A stretch of 36,425 bases of DNA from Pseudomonadota bacterium. GTDB lineage: Bacteria > Pseudomonadota > Alphaproteobacteria > Rhizobiales > Hyphomicrobiaceae. Where the stretch lies: contig CAUJKI010000306.1 in the NCBI GenBank assembly GCA_963205015.1, positions 1 through 36,425 on the forward strand, written 5' to 3'. The notes under the pieces are model-generated. The model saw only the letters and a list, made by a program, of their open reading frames with translations, searched no databases and was not told the DNA's origin. The position numbers were made by a program, and so were the translations under genes. This document shows positions 8,297 through 15,632 of this stretch, one piece after another; the stretch's first letter is position 1, and every line of letters starts with the position of its first letter.

Positions 8297-9195
8297 TGAC
8301 AATGCGGCACATGGAAGTGTTCCATGCAATCATGGTGACGGGCTCGGTTACGGGCGCCGCCCGCATGCTCAACATCTCCCAGCCGGCCGTAAGCGCAACG
8401 CTCAAGCACTGCGAAGCTCGCTTGAAGATGCTGCTTTTCGTAAGAATTGGGGGCAGGCTGCAGCCGACGCCTGAAGCGCGAGCGCTGTTTCCTCACGTCG
8501 CGGCAATTTCGGGACGTGTTGATGCCACCGGCCGTCTGGTCCAGGACCTCGCAGGCGGACGCCTCGGCACATTGTCGATCGCGGCGAACACCACCCTCGC
8601 CAACGGCTTCGTGGCCAAGGCCGTCGCCGAGTTCATAAACGAACGTGAACTCGTGCGCGTGTCTCTTCAGGCAGAAGCCGGCGCCCTCAACATCGTCGAT
8701 CGCGTCATCAGCCAGGAAGCGGAGCTTGGGATCGCCTACGCGCCGCTGTCCGATTCTGAGGTGCATACGAGCGTTCTGACGACATCGAATATCGTCTGCG
8801 CCGTGCCAAGGCGCCATCCTCTGGCCAAGCAACGCTCGGTAAGCGCTCGTGAGCTGAAGGACTATCCGATCATCACGTATCTCCCTCGGACCGCCATGCG
8901 CGCCGACATCAGCCGTGCGTTCGGAAAGATTGACTGGTCTGCCAATCTGCGAGCCGAGACCAATCAGTCGATCACCAGCTTGATGATCGCCTTGCACGGC
9001 GGCGGAGTCGCCGTGGCCGAGCCTCTCCTCCTATCGTCTCTCCCGATGCATGGTCTCGTCGCAGTGCCTCTCAAACCGCGCATCACGGTCGAGATTCTGC
9101 TGCTGCGGCATCGATCGATCCCGCATTCCATTACGATGGTCGACTTCATCAAGAAGCTGAGAGATATCGTCAAAAATACCCAGATCCACGACTAG
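8293..9195 (+). CDS. LysR family transcriptional regulator
   Basis: A 300-residue LysR regulator. The N-terminal winged helix-turn-helix reads MRHMEVFHAIMVTGSVTGAARMLNISQPAVSATLKHCEARL, then LFVRIGGRLQPTPEA. The C-terminal effector domain has the usual two-lobe pattern (GTLSIAANTTLANGF, ELGIAYAPL, then the late GGGVAVAEPLL). In-frame ATGs at 8296 and 8302 are alternative starts; I keep 8293 because it overlaps the leader ORF stop. The gene runs convergently into the esterase-family gene with five bases between the stop codons. It may act on the minus-strand MBL/ABC operon, whose upstream region carries a similar box at 15339. Confidence 0.93.
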   Translation: MMTMRHMEVFHAIMVTGSVTGAARMLNISQPAVSATLKHCEARLKMLLFVRIGGRLQPTPEARALFPHVAAISGRVDATGRLVQDLAGGRLGTLSIAANTTLANGFVAKAVAEFINERELVRVSLQAEAGALNIVDRVISQEAELGIAYAPLSDSEVHTSVLTTSNIVCAVPRRHPLAKQRSVSARELKDYPIITYLPRTAMRADISRAFGKIDWSANLRAETNQSITSLMIALHGGGVAVAEPLLLSSLPMHGLVAVPLKPRITVEILLLRHRSIPHSITMVDFIKKLRDIVKNTQIHD

Positions 9196-9200
9196 AGTCT

Positions 9201-10490
9201 TCAGACGCTAGGATCCGGAAGCGGTGTAGCGGCGGCAATGCCATCAACAAAGGCTATGGCATCGAATGCGCGCGCCGGAATGTAGTCGCTCGTCGGCTCC
9301 AAATGCGAACGCATGGATTGCGACGTCTGCGTCCACTCGAGATCGCCAGGCATCGCGAGCAAAAACTGCTGCTCACCGACTTCCTCGAGCGCAGCATCGA
9401 TGCTGGCGAGCGACGATCGTCGCCGACGATTCTTCTCCGCTGGAATATCAACGAGCCCCGGCCCTTCGCCTGAGAGCCGTCCGACGCCGACCGCAGAACC
9501 AATCGCGACGTAATCGGCGCCATACCACTGCGCGAGACGGTCGCCGAGCGTGGTCACCAGTTCCTCACTATCGAAAGACCTGAAGGGCTCCTTCGCCATG
9601 TGGATGTTGTGCCCGAAGATGATGGCCTTTGAGCCTGGACGGTCGTCCAGCACCCAGGCGACATTTTCCGAGAAGGCCAAATCCCGCTGGTGATTAGCCT
9701 CGCGCGGCGACGTCAGACGCGCGCCGAGAATATCGCAAGCCTGAACGACCATAAGAGCATCGCGCACGATCGAACGAAACTCTGCCTTCGAGCTCGCGAA
9801 AGCATACGTCTTCTGGAGTTCTTTCAAACGGCTTACTATCGTGCTGAAGATCGAGCGAAGACGGCCTCGGTCTGACGGACCAAGCTCAACGAAGACCTCG
9901 CTGGCCCCCCAGATGGCCGCGCGACTGGTACTGCTCAGCGGCACGGCTTCGAACCGACGCGCAATGCGCTCGATGAACGCCAGATCGTCGGCCGCAAGGA
10001 CAGCATCGACGCGCGCGAAGTAGGCCGGCACGGCCGAAAGGGCGGCTGTCGGCGGAACACTGTCCATCCCACAGATACTGACGCGCTGATGCGGTGGGCG
10101 AGCGGTATTGTACTCCCGCAGCCAGAGCAGAAAATCCGCCGTCTCCCGGTTCAGCCACATTGCTTGCCCGAGATGGCGCAGCACCAGAGCCGGATCGCTC
10201 GGCTCCCCCTTCACGAAGGCGTCGACGCGGCCAGCCCCGGAGACACTGCCTTCGAAAATCAGGACGTCAAACGAGCGATGCTCGATCAGGTACCGAACCA
10301 TTCGGTTCCGGAAGGCGAGGAGCTGGCGCGCGCTATGCCAGCTCTCTCCGATGCCGACGACACGCGCCTCGCCCGCGATGCCATCGAGTGGAGCAAGATC
10401 CGCAACGCTATCGAGAAGAGCGAGACTGCGGACCGGCGCTTTCGTGGCCCTCGCCCGCTGTATGAACTGCTCTCGTGAGGAACGGGTCAT
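9201..10490 (-). CDS. Erythromycin esterase family hydrolase
   Basis: A cytoplasmic-looking 429-residue protein without a signal peptide, of the erythromycin esterase family (PF05139). The family pattern is clear: GIGESWHSARQLLAFRNRMVRYLIEHRSFDVLIFEGS, with Glu49 and His52 in GESWH and Glu80 at the end of the next strand, and later FGHNIHMAK with His294 and His297. These are the positions used for catalysis or metal binding in Ere enzymes. Family members include macrolide esterases but also many uncharacterised hydrolases. As the last gene of an operon with an ABC importer and two MBL-fold proteins, a role in hydrolysing an imported ester or lactone is more likely than antibiotic resistance. 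GGA lies eight bases before the ATG; the gap to the preceding gene is 28 bases. Confidence 0.85.
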   Translation of the reverse strand: MTRSSREQFIQRARATKAPVRSLALLDSVADLAPLDGIAGEARVVGIGESWHSARQLLAFRNRMVRYLIEHRSFDVLIFEGSVSGAGRVDAFVKGEPSDPALVLRHLGQAMWLNRETADFLLWLREYNTARPPHQRVSICGMDSVPPTAALSAVPAYFARVDAVLAADDLAFIERIARRFEAVPLSSTSRAAIWGASEVFVELGPSDRGRLRSIFSTIVSRLKELQKTYAFASSKAEFRSIVRDALMVVQACDILGARLTSPREANHQRDLAFSENVAWVLDDRPGSKAIIFGHNIHMAKEPFRSFDSEELVTTLGDRLAQWYGADYVAIGSAVGVGRLSGEGPGLVDIPAEKNRRRRSSLASIDAALEEVGEQQFLLAMPGDLEWTQTSQSMRSHLEPTSDYIPARAFDAIAFVDGIAAATPLPDPSV

Positions 10491-10518
10491 GCCTGTCCTT
10501 GACCTCGCGGGTGCCGCG

Positions 10519-11493
10519 TCACTGAATGTTGAGATGATGCGCGATCGGGAAGAACATCTGCCGCCATGTCTCCGGCCGCTTCTTGATGATGCCCGCCTTG
10601 TGCATGAACGACAGGTACTTCTCCACGCCCGAAACCTCGACGGTGTAGATGATGTTGTTCTTGTCCAGGATCTGCTTGCGCAGCACCTCCGGCTTTTCCG
10701 GCTCGCCCGTTATCTCGATATAAGCGGCGATGGCTTTGTCCGTCTCCTCGTAGATCATTCTGTTCGCCTCGTTCAGCGCATCGAAACTGGCCTGCGTGAT
10801 CAGCGGGTTTTTCGACACGAAGTCCTCACGTGCTACGACGATATTGGTCGCCAGAACGTCGTAGATGGTGCGAATGCGCGGATCTGCGATCTCGCGATCA
10901 TGAAAGGGGGAAGATGTTGCGTGCACCGTGATCGCGCTCGAGGCATCGAGCAGCGCTGCGACCGAATCCGCGTGCGTCATCGGAACCATAAGGGAATTGA
11001 ACTTGCCCCAGTTCTCGAACCCGAGCAGTCGCGCGACCTCCATCTGGAACTCGAGCGCCGGCGTCGAGATGATAATCGACGGAAGCGCAATTCTGTCGTT
11101 GTCGCTGAGATCGGCCAGCGACTTGAGATTTGGATTTCGCGTATTGTAATGCAGGCGATACGATACCCATCCGGCGAGCCCCTTGACCTTTCCGCCGGTC
11201 TTGTCCCAAAGCAGCGCGCTTGCCGCGACGCCCGTTGCGGCGATGTTTACCGAACCGGACAGCAGTGCCTCGTTCAGGGCGGTGCCGCCCGTCATTTGGG
11301 GCCACGAAACCGTGAGCTTTGGCACGCCGAGCTTGGTCGCGTGCTTCTCGATTAGCTTGTGCTTCTCCATGACCGCGAGCGCGACGGAGAAATTGCCCGG
11401 CTGGCGCGCGATGACGATCTTGTCGACCTCCGCCGAAGCACTGTGGGCAAAGCTGCAACTCACGATCGCGGCCGCGATACACCGACGTATCAT
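10519..11493 (-). CDS. NitT/TauT-type ABC transporter substrate-binding protein
   Basis: A 324-residue periplasmic protein of the SsuA/TauA/NMT1-like group. The signal peptide is MIRRCIAAAIVSCSFAHSAS, probably cleaved after SAS-A. The mature part starts VDKIVIARQPGNFSVALAVMEKHKLIEKHA and has MTGGTALNEALLSGSVNIAATGV, typical of the family, where the ligand site lies near the second motif. AGGAGG lies five bases ahead of the ATG. Ligands in this family include sulfonates, nitrate, pyrimidine precursors and aromatic acids; this one is unassigned. Permease and ATPase genes are directly upstream in the operon. Confidence 0.92.
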   Translation of the reverse strand: MIRRCIAAAIVSCSFAHSASAEVDKIVIARQPGNFSVALAVMEKHKLIEKHATKLGVPKLTVSWPQMTGGTALNEALLSGSVNIAATGVAASALLWDKTGGKVKGLAGWVSYRLHYNTRNPNLKSLADLSDNDRIALPSIIISTPALEFQMEVARLLGFENWGKFNSLMVPMTHADSVAALLDASSAITVHATSSPFHDREIADPRIRTIYDVLATNIVVAREDFVSKNPLITQASFDALNEANRMIYEETDKAIAAYIEITGEPEKPEVLRKQILDKNNIIYTVEVSGVEKYLSFMHKAGIIKKRPETWRQMFFPIAHHLNIQ

Positions 11494-11568
11494 TGCTTCC
11501 TCCTGATTTTGCTGATTTCACCCTCGTGGCGAGGGCGTTCTGCCGCTGAGATGCCATCGCGCAGCCAA

Positions 11569-12432
11569 TCACTGACGCGCTTGCTCTCCCCACTTCTTCA
11601 CGGTTCTGCTTTCTATGGCGCCGAAGACCACGTATTCGACGATGAGACCGATCAGTATGATCGTGAGCAGTCCGGCAAAGACTGCCGGTATCTCAAGCCT
11701 GTTGCGGTTCTCGAAGATGAACCAGCCGAGACCACCCCGCCCGGAGCTCACGCCAAATACGAGCTCAGCTGCAATCAGTGTGCGCCACGCAAAAGCCCAC
11801 CCAATCTTCAATCCCGCCAGGATTGACGGGAAGGCGGCGGGCACGAGGATGCGCCAGACAAAGGATAGGCCGCGCAGCTCGTAGTTCCTGCCCACCATCC
11901 GCAGCGTTTGCGAGACGTTCCTGAAGCCCGTCAACGTGCTGAGCGCGACCGCCCACAGCACGGAGTGCACGATCACGAATATGATGCTGCCCATGCCTAG
12001 ACCAAACCAAATCAGTGCCAGGGGGAGGAGCGCAATGGCCGGCAACGGGTTCAGCATGGCCGTCACTGTTTCGAGGAATACAGTGCCGAACTTGCTACTT
12101 ATGGCGAGTATGGTCAGCGCCGCCGCGAGGACGATACCCGTTGAATAGCCTATGGCCAGATACTCGAGCGATGTCACAATGCGCTCCGGCAGTGTGCCAC
12201 TCAAGAGCAGCTCAAACATGGTGACGATCGTTTCGGACAACCGCGGAAACACGAGGCTGTTGTCCAGGAAGATCGCATAGCCCTCCCACAGGCCTGCCAA
12301 CACGATCAGCACCGCGGCTCTTTTGGCACCTGCGCTGGCAAGAAGCTGCCCGCTCCAGCCAATGGGCTCGACCGCCGCGGCTGGGGCGGTGTCAACCTCG
12401 TCCAAACGGTAGTCCGGGAAGATACTGTTCAT
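11569..12432 (-). CDS. NitT/TauT-type ABC transporter permease
   Basis: A 287-residue inner-membrane protein with about six helices. It contains the BPD_transp_1 core LLPLALIWFGLGMGSIIFVIVHSVLWAVALSTLTGFRNVS, an EAA loop with LRMVGRNYELRGLSFVWRILVPAAFPSILAGLKIGWAFAWRTLIAAEL, and SSGRGGLGWFI near the end. These are signatures of SsuC/TauC permeases. Its ATG overlaps the stop of the ATPase gene (ATGA), so the two are translationally coupled. A 75-base gap separates it from the binding-protein gene. Confidence 0.93.
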   Translation of the reverse strand: MNSIFPDYRLDEVDTAPAAAVEPIGWSGQLLASAGAKRAAVLIVLAGLWEGYAIFLDNSLVFPRLSETIVTMFELLLSGTLPERIVTSLEYLAIGYSTGIVLAAALTILAISSKFGTVFLETVTAMLNPLPAIALLPLALIWFGLGMGSIIFVIVHSVLWAVALSTLTGFRNVSQTLRMVGRNYELRGLSFVWRILVPAAFPSILAGLKIGWAFAWRTLIAAELVFGVSSGRGGLGWFIFENRNRLEIPAVFAGLLTIILIGLIVEYVVFGAIESRTVKKWGEQARQ

Positions 12433-13229
12433 TGGCTATCCTTCATGAATAGCACTTTGTGGACTTCCTTCTCGAGAGCCAGCGGGGATCCGTATCGCGC
12501 GATGGCTCGATCCACGTCGTCGATCTCCGATCTGACGCGACCCGGATGAGCCGAGAGAAGGAGGATTCTGTGCCCTAGTCGAATTGCCTCAGCGATCGAA
12601 TGGGTCACGAAGAGAACAGTGACCTTGGTGCTGTTGCAAAGCTCGAGCAGCTCGTCCTGCATCGTCCGACGCGACAGAGCATCGAGCGATGCAAACGGCT
12701 CGTCCATCAGCAGAATGTCCGGCTTCATCGCGAGCCCGCGCGCGATCGCAACTCTCTGCTTCATCCCGCCCGACAGCATATGCGGGTAGCTGTTGACCGC
12801 CCTGCTCAGCTTCACCTTGTCGATGTATTCACGCGCCATAGCCTCCGCGTCTCGCGCGGAATATCGCCGGGCAACAATGAGTGGGAACATCACGTTCTGG
12901 ATGACCGTCTTCCAGGGTAGAAGCTGATCGAATTCCTGAAACACCATGATCCGATCCGCACCGGGGCCCTCGACCCGCCTGCCGTTCACTTCAATCGTTC
13001 CGCTCTCCGGCTTCATGTAGCCGCCCACCGCCTTCAGCAGGGAGGACTTCCCGCAGCCGGACGGCCCCAGCAGAATGCAGCGTTCCCCGGAGTTGACGGA
13101 AAAACTCACCTTTTCGGTCGCGCTGATGGTTGCTTCCGCCGTCTTGTACTTGAGGGTGACATCATTGACGCGGAGCAACGGTGCGGAACCGGCCCCTGCC
13201 GCCTGACTGACGCTTACATGGTCAGTCAT
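12429..13229 (-). CDS. NitT/TauT-type ABC transporter ATP-binding protein
   Basis: ATPase of the importer, 266 residues from MTDHVSVS. Walker A is GPSGCGKSS, the Q-loop FQEFDQLLPWKTV, the signature LSGGMKQRVAIARGLAMKPDILLMDEPFASLDA, and the H-loop VLFVTHSIAEAIRLG, as in TauB/SsuB. I start at 13229, where GGATC lies upstream; an in-frame ATG at 13262 (MGEVQTL) is an alternative. It overlaps the permease gene by four bases. Confidence 0.93.
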   Translation of the reverse strand: MTDHVSVSQAAGAGSAPLLRVNDVTLKYKTAEATISATEKVSFSVNSGERCILLGPSGCGKSSLLKAVGGYMKPESGTIEVNGRRVEGPGADRIMVFQEFDQLLPWKTVIQNVMFPLIVARRYSARDAEAMAREYIDKVKLSRAVNSYPHMLSGGMKQRVAIARGLAMKPDILLMDEPFASLDALSRRTMQDELLELCNSTKVTVLFVTHSIAEAIRLGHRILLLSAHPGRVRSEIDDVDRAIARYGSPLALEKEVHKVLFMKDSQ

Positions 13230-13362
13230 TGCGATCCGGTCCAATGTTTGAACTTCTCCCATGGAGCGGCGCTTTCCCAGATGTTCAGCACGATCTTCGT
13301 GCCCGCGTAAAACATCGCTATATGATGTCATGACGAACGCACCAGACCCGAGCCCCGCTTCA

Positions 13363-14229
13363 TCATGCGCTCTGCCTGCTGGCGGCGGGCTTTCTTCCAG
13401 GGATACCCGCGTCGGCGTAGGCTTTATGATGCATATCCCTGATCATAGGCAGCACATGGTCGACATCGACGATAATGTTGCCGTGCGCAGATGCGATGAT
13501 CGAAGGCTTATGCTCGTCAATGAGCTCGTCCATTTCCTTCAGCAGCCTGTCCGGATCGACGAACCGGCTCCAGTGCAATGCAGCTCTGATAATGAAATTG
13601 CCGAGCTCGACATTGACACCCGATCCGAGCTCCGTGCTCGTCAGCGTGCATTCCCCGGGCCGATGAAGAGGCTCATCAAGCATCGGGTTTTGCGATCCCG
13701 CGTGTAGGAACGCGAAACCGTCCGCCACGAACATTATTCTGTGCGTCTCCTCGAATGCCCACAGTGAACTTGGAAGGTCCTTCAGAATGGCGGGTACGAA
13801 CCTGAGCTTCAGACCGCCGAGATCGACAGCATCCCCGATGGATACATTGAGCGCTCGCCCACGGGTTTCAGGATAGTAGAGGCCATAGTCCCTCACGTCC
13901 CCGATCAGGGAGCAGGAAGGATACTCGTCGAGAATGTTCGGGATGTTGGCGCAGTGAGGTACCTCAGGATGCGTCGGGAATAGATAGTCCAGACTTCGCC
14001 CGCCGAGTGCGATATTCAGCTGCGCCTTCAACGAGTCCCAGTGCCGAGGCATGCCGGTATCTATGAGGAGAGTTTTCTCTTCTCCCTTGAGCAGGAACTG
14101 GTTCAGGTGAATGTGCATGATCTCTGCCGTCACACTGATCTTCAGGCAGTTGCCGAACCAGAAAATGTTGGGTGCGATTTCCCGCGGGAAGGTATTGCGC
14201 TCGTACTTATGCCCTTGACCATCAGCCAT
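13363..14229 (-). CDS. MBL-fold protein related to flavodiiron (ODP) domains, incomplete metal site
   Basis: A 288-residue metallo-beta-lactamase-fold protein resembling the diiron (ODP) domain of flavodiiron proteins but lacking a flavodoxin domain. The line runs IAPNIFWFGN, LIDTGMPRHWDSL, FPTHPEVPHCANI, VPAILKDLPSSLWAFE, IMFVADGFAF and IASAHG. The canonical HxExDH is here H87-x-E89-x-P91-H92, so the bridging-side Asp is Pro. The next ligand His (usually LH.PgS) reads K150. Asp170 and His249 are kept. The site is therefore partly degenerate and an O2/NO reductase role is unlikely; hydrolase or binding function is open. GGAAGG precedes the ATG, which overlaps the stop of its paralogue as TAATG. 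Confidence 0.8.
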   Translation of the reverse strand: MADGQGHKYERNTFPREIAPNIFWFGNCLKISVTAEIMHIHLNQFLLKGEEKTLLIDTGMPRHWDSLKAQLNIALGGRSLDYLFPTHPEVPHCANIPNILDEYPSCSLIGDVRDYGLYYPETRGRALNVSIGDAVDLGGLKLRFVPAILKDLPSSLWAFEETHRIMFVADGFAFLHAGSQNPMLDEPLHRPGECTLTSTELGSGVNVELGNFIIRAALHWSRFVDPDRLLKEMDELIDEHKPSIIASAHGNIIVDVDHVLPMIRDMHHKAYADAGIPGRKPAASRQSA

Positions 14230-15032
14230 TACCGCAGCCCTTCCTTCTCGAGTACGTCCAGTACGAGATTGAGATGTCTGTCCACAACATCGCGTCCCAT
14301 CAGAACGCAGCCATGCGTCGGGGCAATCGTCTCGATCCGGCGGGCGGAAAAGACCTTCCTCACCCAGTCGCCGAGGGGCGCGGTATCTGCTTTCGGGATC
14401 CACCAGAATTTGGCGAGGATATGCTCCCTGGCGCTTTCGTAGGTCGTCTTGTCCAGCGTCGAGGACGTGATGATTGGAGGTGCTTCCGGCGACAACACGT
14501 CCGTATGGCTGAACACATCACTGGAGAAGAGCGTTCCCGTCTCCGCATCGAAGAACCAAACGGTGAGCAGCATTCGGAACTGAGCGAGAAACATCTCCAG
14601 GACAGGAGGATCTCCGACCGTGAAGCTGGCAGGTGCTCCGAAAGGAAATGTCGTGAGCTTTACGGACTGCGCAACGAGCGATGAGTAGTCGTCGAACGGA
14701 TTCGCGACCGTCGCCGTAACAAGCTCGTTGATCGGCACATTCTCATGTATCGCGAGCAGGTTTCCGGCGCACTCCGGCTCCGAGCGCGTCAGGCAAGCAA
14801 TGACGTAGTTGCCGTCTTTGATTTCACGTGTAACCGCCGGTACGATATTCGATTGATGACACGCCACCCCCGTGTCGATCAGCACGTGTGCCTTGGGCTT
14901 CTTCAGAAGATAGCAGCTGACGGGCTGGAAGAGGTTTGGCTTGATCGGCGCCCAGCTCGCCTGCCCGTCCAGCGCGATCGAACCGCCCAGGCGCATTATT
15001 GTGCCATTCAGGTTGTGTTGGCGTGCGTTCAT
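14229..15032 (-). CDS. MBL-fold protein, second flavodiiron-like paralogue with strongly degenerate metal site
   Basis: A 267-residue paralogue of the next gene and the first gene of the operon. The fold is shown by the blocks NLFQPVSCYLLKKPKAHVLIDTG, IACLTRSEPECAGNLLAI, TVWFFDAETGTLFSSDVFSH and IETIAPTHG. The FDP-like metal motif (normally SHSEPDHSGN) reads R83-S-E85-P-E87-C88: the two His are Arg and Cys and the Asp is Glu. Asp172 and His240 remain; the His before the WFFD strand is also missing. The scaffold is thus conserved while the metal site is largely lost. It could be a non-catalytic partner of the downstream MBL protein. GGAAAG lies eight bases before the ATG. Confidence 0.77.
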   Translation of the reverse strand: MNARQHNLNGTIMRLGGSIALDGQASWAPIKPNLFQPVSCYLLKKPKAHVLIDTGVACHQSNIVPAVTREIKDGNYVIACLTRSEPECAGNLLAIHENVPINELVTATVANPFDDYSSLVAQSVKLTTFPFGAPASFTVGDPPVLEMFLAQFRMLLTVWFFDAETGTLFSSDVFSHTDVLSPEAPPIITSSTLDKTTYESAREHILAKFWWIPKADTAPLGDWVRKVFSARRIETIAPTHGCVLMGRDVVDRHLNLVLDVLEKEGLR

Positions 15033-15632
15033 CAGAAGTCTTTCCGCTCCAGCCGGTAGTTCTTCGACCGCTCCCGTTGAAATCGTGTTGGAGGCAGCCG
15101 GAATTTCGGATCTATCAGGATCGCTCTTTAGCGGCCCCTGTGCAGTCAGCGTCGGCTGATGTTGTCGCTGCGCAAAGCAGCTCAGCCGCGGGCCTCCACC
15201 AGGACTCGAAGGAATGGGTCATCAGCTTCCGAGCTTTGCCGGACCCGATTGCCGTTTCCTTCAGCACGTCCTCCTGGAAGCCTTATTATTATCGAGCGAA
15301 TGTTCTCGCTTCCTGCTTAGAAGTTCCAATCGTGATTTTTATGTCATGCATAACTTCTCTTTATGCCAGGATATCCCTATTCGCACGTCGTTCAGAACGA
15401 CGTCGTGTCTCGCGATCCGCCATGCCGCGCTATCCCTGTATCAGGGAGCATTATGGGTACGATGTTATCGAAGTGGCGCGCGAGCTGGCGCCCAATGGCG
15501 GCTCGTGCTCGAGCATGTCGAGATCACGCATCTAAGGCTTCAGAGAGATGAGAGGCACACCGGCCGCGCAATCCGCAGCAGCAAACAATCACCCTGCTCG
15601 GCCAGCAGGAATGAGGGCTTTCGGAACGTCGC
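15033..15632. other. 600-base intergenic region upstream of the MBL/ABC operon
   Basis: No convincing gene. On the minus strand an open frame from GTG 15267 to 15115 (50 codons, with an ATG at 15222) has AGGAGG upstream, but the spacing to GTG is only two bases and the product is unrecognised. An inverted repeat AGCGA-N6-TCGCT is at 15296-15311, and a LysR-type box is at 15339-15353. The region probably holds the promoter of the minus-strand MBL operon. The composition is more mixed than in the neighbouring genes and it might include decayed coding sequence, but I found no residual homology I can name. Confidence 0.5.
15339..15353. promoter_or_regulatory. LysR-type box TTATG-N5-CATAA upstream of the MBL operon
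   Basis: A perfect interrupted palindrome TTATG-TCATG-CATAA. Its inner 13 bases fit T-N11-A (TATG...CATA). It is 307 bases upstream of the first MBL gene. It uses the same pentamers as the box in front of lysR (8208-8224) but in the reverse order. Binding by that LysR protein is a hypothesis. Confidence 0.33.

Noticed and set aside
9201-10490. Macrolide resistance gene
   Set aside because: Family membership alone does not show macrolide activity, and the operon context points to catabolism.
15115-15267. A 50-codon minus-strand gene with AGGAGG upstream
   Set aside because: Spacing of two bases to the GTG is too short, the product is unrecognised, and no overlap or coupling supports it.
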